Assembly: GCA_020638875.1 (NCBI GenBank)
Contig: JACKHS010000034.1
Span: forward strand, 1 to 29,134
Source: Planctomycetota bacterium
GTDB lineage: Bacteria > Planctomycetota > UBA1135 > GCA-002686595
Direction of reading: 5' to 3'
Length of the DNA stretch: 29,134 nucleotides
Below are positions 24,693 to 29,134 of this stretch, in pieces (position 1 is the first letter of the stretch; each line of letters starts with the position of its first letter). Below the pieces are notes generated by a model. The model searched no databases and had not been told where the DNA came from. It saw only the letters and a program-made list of their open reading frames with translations. A program made the translations under genes and the position numbers.

Positions 24693-24749
24693 AGCAGGGG
24701 TCTTGGGCTCGGTGACACGGTGAGGGGGCGCCGGGTGTCTGCGGGGGGC

Positions 24750-25391
24750 TCAGGGACCCGTGGCGGGCCGCGAGTCCCCGGGCAACATGCTAAGGCCCCA
24801 GCCGCGCCAGGCCCAGGACCGGCCCTCCGGGCGCTCGAGCTGGGCCCGAAAGAGGGCCCGCGCCTCGTCGCGGCGGCCGTCGCGCAGGGCGAGCAGGCCC
24901 AGCACGACGCCCGCGTTGGACGACCCGCGCGCCAGCGAGGCGCCCAGCTCGCGGCGCGCGAGCGGCTCGTCGCCGGCGCCCAGGGAGACCAGCCCGAGCT
25001 CCTCGAGCAGCGCGTAGCGCTCGGGGCCGTCGGGGACGCCCGCCGCGGCCTCGGCGAGCACCGCGTGCGCGCGCGCCGGTGCGCCGGCCTTGCGCGCCGC
25101 GATGCCCAGGCACGCCGCGCTCCAGGGCGCGCCGGCGCGCGCGTGCAGCGCTTCGGCGAGCGGGAGCGCGACGTCCATGTGGAAGGCGCGCGTCTGGTTG
25201 CCGAGCTCCTCCACGCCGAGCTTGTAGGTGGCGAGGAGCTCGGCCTCGGGCGCCGTCGCGAGCGCGTCGATCAGGGTCTCGGCGCGCGCGGTGCCGGGCG
25301 CGAGCTCGCGCGCGCGCTTCCACGCGGGCGCCGCGGGCGTGGTGACGTCCTGCGCCAGGCAGACGACGAGTGCGAGAGCGGCGAGCGACAT
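24750..25391 (-). CDS. exported TPR-like protein downstream of purM
   Basis: The 213-residue protein has a short signal peptide (MSLAALALVVCLAQD, likely cut at A-Q). The remainder is Ala/Leu-rich helix pairs of TPR style (GVEELGNQTRAFHMDVALPL, then ARAHAVLAEAAAGV, then ALLEELGLVSLGAGDEPLAR, then LALRDGRRDEARALFRAQL). The start lies 7 nt after the purM stop, and its GAGG ribosome site overlaps that stop codon, so it is co-transcribed and coupled with purM. No specific family was recognised. The coupling probably reflects a shared promoter rather than a purine-related role. Confidence 0.8.
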   Translation of the reverse strand: MSLAALALVVCLAQDVTTPAAPAWKRARELAPGTARAETLIDALATAPEAELLATYKLGVEELGNQTRAFHMDVALPLAEALHARAGAPWSAACLGIAARKAGAPARAHAVLAEAAAGVPDGPERYALLEELGLVSLGAGDEPLARRELGASLARGSSNAGVVLGLLALRDGRRDEARALFRAQLERPEGRSWAWRGWGLSMLPGDSRPATGP

Positions 25392-25398
25392 GGCGACC

Positions 25399-26448
25399 TC
25401 AGGCCCAGACGACGCCGCTGCCGGCCTCGTCCACCGCGCCGAGCTCGTGCACCGGTTCGCCCTGCGCCGCGAGCGCGGCGCGGATCGGCGCGACCTGGTC
25501 GGGCTCGACGAGCAGCACCATGCCGATGCCCATGTTGAACACGCGGTACGCTTCGTCGCGCGCGACGCCGCCGCGCTCGACGAGGTAGCGGAACAGCGGC
25601 GGGACCTCCCACGCCGCGAGGTCGATCCGCGCGCGGCGCCCGCCGAGCACGCGCGGCAGGTTGTCGACGAGGCCGCCGCCGGTGATGTGGCTCATCGCGG
25701 CGATGCGACCCTCCTCGAGCAGCGGCCAGAGGAGCTGGTAGTACGAGCGGTGCGGCGCGAGCAGCGCCTCCTGCACGCTGGCGCCGCCGAGCTCCGCGGG
25801 GCGGTCGCCGAGCTCGTGCCCGCAGCGCTCGAAGAGGATCTTGCGCGCCAGCGAGTAGCCGTTGGTGTGCAGGCCGGCGCTCTCCAGGCCGAGCAGCTTC
25901 TGGCCCGCGCGCACGCGGCCGCCGTCGAGCAGCTTGTCGGGGTGCACCGCGCCGACGATGAAGCCGACGAGGTCGAAGTCCCCCGCCGCGTAGAGCCCCG
26001 GCATCTCCGCGGTCTCGCCGCCGAGCAGCGCCAGGCCGTTGTCGCGGCAGCCCTCGGCGCACCCGCGGATGAGGTCGCTCACGACGACCGGGTCGAGCTT
26101 GCCCGTGCCGACGTAGTCCATGAAGAAGAGCGGTCGCGCGCCCTGCACCAGGATGTCGTTGATGCAGTGCTGCACGAGGTCGCGGCCGACCGTGTCGTGG
26201 ATGCCGGCGCGCTTGGCGACGTCGAGCTTGGTGCCGACGCCGTCGGCGCTCGCGACGAGCACGTGGCCGCCGCAGCCCACGCGCGCCATGTCGAAGAGCC
26301 CGCCGAACAGGCCCACGTCGCCGAGCACGCCGGGCGTGAAGCTCTGGCGGATCGCGCCCTTGGCGCGCGCCAGCGCCTCGTCCTGGGCGCCGATGTCGAC
26401 GCCGGCGTCGCGGTAGGAGAGAGGGGCGTCGTGGTCCACGTCGGTCAT
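25399..26448 (-). CDS. purM: phosphoribosylformylglycinamidine cyclo-ligase (AIR synthetase)
   Basis: This enzyme closes the imidazole ring in de novo purine synthesis, converting FGAM plus ATP to AIR. The 349-residue protein has the usual length and motifs: LSYRDAGVDIGAQDEAL at the start, ADGVGTKLDVAKRAG, GRDLVQHCINDILVQGARPL, the conserved LLGGETAEMPG, GLHTNGYSLAR, SHITGGGLVDNLPR and FNMGIGMVL. It heads the minus-strand run of genes down to 21248. The ATG has no Shine-Dalgarno sequence; a possible promoter lies 33-61 bp upstream. Confidence 0.97.
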   Translation of the reverse strand: MTDVDHDAPLSYRDAGVDIGAQDEALARAKGAIRQSFTPGVLGDVGLFGGLFDMARVGCGGHVLVASADGVGTKLDVAKRAGIHDTVGRDLVQHCINDILVQGARPLFFMDYVGTGKLDPVVVSDLIRGCAEGCRDNGLALLGGETAEMPGLYAAGDFDLVGFIVGAVHPDKLLDGGRVRAGQKLLGLESAGLHTNGYSLARKILFERCGHELGDRPAELGGASVQEALLAPHRSYYQLLWPLLEEGRIAAMSHITGGGLVDNLPRVLGGRRARIDLAAWEVPPLFRYLVERGGVARDEAYRVFNMGIGMVLLVEPDQVAPIRAALAAQGEPVHELGAVDEAGSGVVWA

Positions 26449-26480
26449 GGCGTCAGGGGGTGCGGTGGCGAGGAGCGGCG

Positions 26481-26509
26481 ACTGTAGCCGCTGGCCGGGC
26501 GCTTTCCTA
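26481..26509 (-). promoter_or_regulatory. possible promoter of purM
   Basis: On the minus strand TAGGAA (26509-26504), 17 bp, TACAGT (26486-26481). The -35 box is poor but the -10 box resembles others in the window. Tentative. Confidence 0.3.
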
Positions 26510-26545
26510 CCGCCGGGGGGCCGCGGCCCCGCCGCGGACAGACTC

Positions 26546-27058
26546 CTAGCGCCCCAGCCGTCGCGCCAGAGGCTGCAGCACGACCTCGCGGTTGTGGAAG
26601 CCGATCTCCGCCGGCAGCGCGTCGAGGGCGAACCACGCCGCCTCGAGCGCGTCGTCCCCGGCGCGCAGCTCGCCGCTCACGACGCGGCACAGGTAGATCG
26701 CGAGGTTGGCCGGCTTGCGCGGGTCGTCGGGCACGTGCAGGAGGTCGAAGAGCTCGTCCACGGCGATGTCGAGACCGGTCTCCTCGCGCACCTCGCGCAC
26801 GACCGTCTCGTGCGGGTGCTCGTCGATCTCCTGGTAGCCCGCGGGCAGCGCCCACGCGCCGAGGAACGGCTCGATGCCGCGGCGCACGAGCAGCACGCGC
26901 TGCGCGTCGTCGAGCACCACCGCGGCCGCGGCCGAGGCGGGGTTCTCGTACAGCACGACGCCGCAGGCCGGGCAGGCCTTGCGCACGCGGCCGTGCACCG
27001 GCGAGCTGACCAGCTCGCCCGCGCAGACCGGGCAGAAGCGCGCGCGTCCCATCCACAT
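26546..27058 (-). CDS. Nudix hydrolase with N-terminal zinc ribbon
   Basis: The protein (170 residues from ATG 27058; ATG 27052 is also possible, and the frame is open up to ATG 27142) begins with a zinc ribbon: CPVC at 9-12 and CPAC at 29-32. This resembles NADH pyrophosphatase NudC. A complete Nudix box follows: GYQEIDEHPHETVVREVREETG (the G-x5-E-x7-R-E-x2-E-E-x-G pattern). ATG 27058 was chosen because the extra residues before it are Arg-rich and unlike the family. It likely hydrolyses a nucleoside-diphosphate-linked compound. The zinc ribbon plus short length fits the NUDIX group related to NudC without its full N-terminal domain. The exact substrate cannot be told. It is divergent from dxr. 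Confidence 0.88.
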   Translation of the reverse strand: MWMGRARFCPVCAGELVSSPVHGRVRKACPACGVVLYENPASAAAAVVLDDAQRVLLVRRGIEPFLGAWALPAGYQEIDEHPHETVVREVREETGLDIAVDELFDLLHVPDDPRKPANLAIYLCRVVSGELRAGDDALEAAWFALDALPAEIGFHNREVVLQPLARRLGR

Positions 27059-27206
27059 GGCGGCAAGGTACTCGATGCGCGCACGCCTTGGCGCGCTCGC
27101 TTCGCAGGACCGCCGCCTCCGCTGGGCCCGCGCGGATTCCATGCGGGGGCTCTCGGTCGGGCTCGGCGCGGCCTAGACTCAGGAGCCGCCCAGGCGCCCC
27201 TCCCCC

Positions 27207-28364
27207 ATGACCCACCTCCTGCTCCTCGGCTCCACCGGTTCCATCGGGACCCAGACGCTGGACCTGGTGCGCTCCTCGGGCGGCGCGCTGACCGTCGCGG
27301 GCCTCGCGGCGGGCCGCTCCTGGGAGGCCCTGCGCGACCAGGCGCGCGAGTTCCGGCCGCGCTTCGTGGCCCTGGCCGACGAGGCCGCCGCCGTGCGCCT
27401 CGCGCCCGAGCTGCCGCGCGGCACCGAGCTGCTGGCCGGGCCCGACGCGGCCGCGCGGTTGGCGCGCGAGGCGAGCTACGACACGTGCGTGCACGGCATG
27501 GTCGGCGCGGCCGGGCTGCTGCCCTCGGTGGCGGTGCTCGAGCGCGGCAAGACGCTGGCGCTCGCGAACAAGGAGTCGCTCGTCGCCGCCGGCGAGCTGC
27601 TCATGCGCCTCGCGGCCGAGCACGGCGCCACGCTGGTGCCCGTGGACAGCGAGCACAGCGCCGTCTTCCAGTGTCTGCGCGGCGAGGACCTCGGCCGCGT
27701 GCGCAAGGTCTGGCTGACCGCGAGCGGCGGGCCGTTCCGCACGCTGCCGGCCGCCGCGCTCGAGGCGGTCACGCCGGCGATGGCGCTCGCCCACCCGAAC
27801 TGGGAGATGGGCCCGCGCATCACCGTCGGCTCGGCCACGCTGATGAACAAGGCCCTCGAGGTGATCGAGGTGCACCACATCTTCGGCCTCGAGCGCGAGC
27901 GCATCGACGTGGTGATCCACCCGCAGTCGATCGTGCACTCGATGGTCGAGTTCGTCGACGGCTCGGTGATCGCGCAGCTCGGTCCGCCCGACATGCGCGG
28001 GCCGATCTGGTACGCGTTGAACCACCCCGACCGCGCGCCGGCGAACCTCGTCGGCTTCGACCTCGCGCGCTTCTCCACGCTCACCTTCGAGGCGCCCGAC
28101 CTCGAGCGCTTCCCCGCGCTCGCGCTCGGCTTCCGCTGCGTCGAGGAGGGCGCCGACGCGGGCTGCGTGCTCAACGCGGCCGACGAGGTGGCGGTGGCCG
28201 CCTTCCTCGCCGGTGAGCTCGACTTCCGCGACATCCAGCGCGTCAACGCGCGCGTGCTCGACCAGCGCCCCGGGCGCGCCGGCAGCCTCGCGGAGCTGCT
28301 CGCCGCCGACGCCCGCGCGCGCGAGCTCGCGCGCGCCGAGGTGAGCGCCGCCGCGGCCTCCTGA
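27207..28364 (+). CDS. dxr: 1-deoxy-D-xylulose-5-phosphate reductoisomerase
   Basis: This enzyme converts DXP to MEP with NADPH, the committed step of the non-mevalonate isoprenoid pathway. The 385-residue protein has the NADPH loop LLGSTGSIGTQTLDLV, LALANKESLV, the metal/substrate motif VPVDSEHSAVFQ, TASGGPFR, HPNWEMGPRITVGSATLMNK, and VIHPQSIVHSMVEF, all as expected. ATG 27207 fits the usual family start. No Shine-Dalgarno site is near; TAGACT (27174-27179) could be a -10 box but lacks a good -35. The gene is followed by rseP after 7 bp, a common pairing in bacteria. Confidence 0.97.
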   Translation: MTHLLLLGSTGSIGTQTLDLVRSSGGALTVAGLAAGRSWEALRDQAREFRPRFVALADEAAAVRLAPELPRGTELLAGPDAAARLAREASYDTCVHGMVGAAGLLPSVAVLERGKTLALANKESLVAAGELLMRLAAEHGATLVPVDSEHSAVFQCLRGEDLGRVRKVWLTASGGPFRTLPAAALEAVTPAMALAHPNWEMGPRITVGSATLMNKALEVIEVHHIFGLERERIDVVIHPQSIVHSMVEFVDGSVIAQLGPPDMRGPIWYALNHPDRAPANLVGFDLARFSTLTFEAPDLERFPALALGFRCVEEGADAGCVLNAADEVAVAAFLAGELDFRDIQRVNARVLDQRPGRAGSLAELLAADARARELARAEVSAAAAS

Positions 28365-28371
28365 ACCGTCC

Positions 28372-29134
28372 ATGGACCTCTCGAACCTCCCGCAGTACCT
28401 CATGGCCGTGCTCGGCATCGGCCTGGTCATCTTCGTGCACGAGGCGGGGCACTTCCTCGCCGCGCGCTGGTGCAAGGTGCGCGTGCACGTCTTCAGCCTC
28501 GGCTTCGGGCCGCGCTTGTTCGGCTGGCGCCGCGGGCACACGACCTACCAGATCGCGGCCATCCCGCTCGGCGGCTACGTGCGCATGGCCGGCGACGAGG
28601 GCGCCGCGCAGGGCCGCGCGCCCGAGCCGTGGGAGCTGCAGGCGAAGAGCGTCCCGCAGCGCTTCCTGATCTACTCGGGCGGCGTGCTGATGAACGTCGC
28701 CTTCGGCATCCTCGTGTTCCCGGCGCTGTACCTCGCCGGCATCCCGTCGATCGAGCCGGTCATCGGCGCCGTCGAGGGCGGCTCGCCCGCGTGGATGGCG
28801 GGCGTCGAGCCGGGCACGCGCGTGCTCGAGGTCAACGGGCGCGAGATCTACGACCTCGACATGCTGCCGCAGGAGGTCGCGTACAACGGCGACGCGCCGG
28901 TGGAGCTCGTCGTGGTGGCGCCCGGCGCGCAGGCGCCTTCGACGCTCGTGCTCGAGCCCGAGAAGGACGAGCGCCAGGGCATCTACTCGATCGGTCGCGT
29001 CGGCCCGACCCACGCGCAGGGCCACCCGCTCGGCATAGCGCCCGATGGCGCCGCGGCCGCGGCGGGCCTGCGCGACGGCGATCACCTGCTGGGCGTCGTC
29101 GGTCAACCGGCCGAGCTCGCGCCCGAGCGCCAGC
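28372..29134 (+). CDS. rseP: RseP-type site-2 membrane metalloprotease (3' partial)
   Basis: This is an intramembrane zinc protease that in other bacteria cleaves anti-sigma factors and signal-peptide remnants. The visible 254 residues begin at ATG 28372. The first helix carries the zinc motif HEAGH (residues 23-27, in VIFVHEAGHFLAARW). IPLGGYVRMAGDE and a second membrane segment follow (YSGGVLMNVAFGILVFPALY). A PDZ domain then has GGSPAWMAGVEPGTRVLEVNG, and a second PDZ-like part starts near the window end (DGAAAAAGLRDGDHLLGVVG). The frame runs off the window, so the C-terminal LDG-type motif cannot be seen. It follows dxr by 7 bp. Confidence 0.95.
   Translation, partial: MDLSNLPQYLMAVLGIGLVIFVHEAGHFLAARWCKVRVHVFSLGFGPRLFGWRRGHTTYQIAAIPLGGYVRMAGDEGAAQGRAPEPWELQAKSVPQRFLIYSGGVLMNVAFGILVFPALYLAGIPSIEPVIGAVEGGSPAWMAGVEPGTRVLEVNGREIYDLDMLPQEVAYNGDAPVELVVVAPGAQAPSTLVLEPEKDERQGIYSIGRVGPTHAQGHPLGIAPDGAAAAAGLRDGDHLLGVVGQPAELAPERQ

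Overview
The window is a very GC-rich (by eye above 70 %), gene-dense bacterial chromosome segment. The best guess is a member of the Planctomycetota, probably one of the less-studied marine or metagenomic lineages. Three things point that way: secreted proteins with signal peptides ending in A-Q-D/E, HEAT-repeat proteins with Gly/Pro-rich N-termini, and a sigma factor fused to a membrane and sensor module. No phage, transposon, plasmid or CRISPR feature was seen. Both ends cut through genes.

Layout. 1-2.8 kb (+): the 3' part of a eukaryotic-type UDP-sugar pyrophosphorylase, dapB, a tRNA-Leu(CAA) with its own promoter, and a small histidine-kinase-like protein without an evident ATPase. 2.8-5.1 kb (-): a secreted beta-propeller-like protein preceded by a clear cobalamin riboswitch with its own promoter, then a CvpA-family membrane protein. 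5.3-8.7 kb: a large protein of unknown function (+), a GyrI-like lipoprotein (-) and a small Cys-containing protein (+). 8.8-12.4 kb (+): a complete sdhCAB operon with a good promoter, coupled starts and a strong terminal hairpin. 12.4-16.0 kb (-): a cytosolic histidine kinase, then a 794-residue fusion of ECF-type sigma factor, transmembrane helix and formylglycine-generating-enzyme-like domain. 16.3-20.9 kb (+): two tandem paralogous secreted HEAT-repeat proteins carrying an identical 18-residue N-terminal motif. 21.0-21.2 kb: an intrinsic terminator whose 3' half continues as four tandem 34-bp repeats. 21.2-26.5 kb (-): a tightly packed run from purM through a TPR-like protein, an alpha/beta-hydrolase-like protein without its serine nucleophile, a fused membrane/spermidine-synthase-like protein and another small TPR-like membrane protein. 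26.5-27.1 kb (-): a Nudix hydrolase with a zinc ribbon. 27.2 kb to the end (+): dxr and the start of rseP.

How they fit together. Housekeeping functions (lysine/peptidoglycan precursor, purine, isoprenoid, TCA cycle/respiration) alternate with envelope and secreted proteins and two unusual signalling proteins. The most interesting lead is the B12 riboswitch in front of a secreted propeller protein. It suggests a B12-repressed surface or periplasmic cobalamin-capture protein analogous to Bacteroides BtuG. The sigma/FGE fusion and the HEAT-protein pair with its invariant N-terminal tag are the next best leads. Four sites share a sigma70-like promoter pattern (TTGRMM, 16-18 bp, TASBYT), which gives a local promoter model. 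Shine-Dalgarno sequences are present at some starts and absent at many others.
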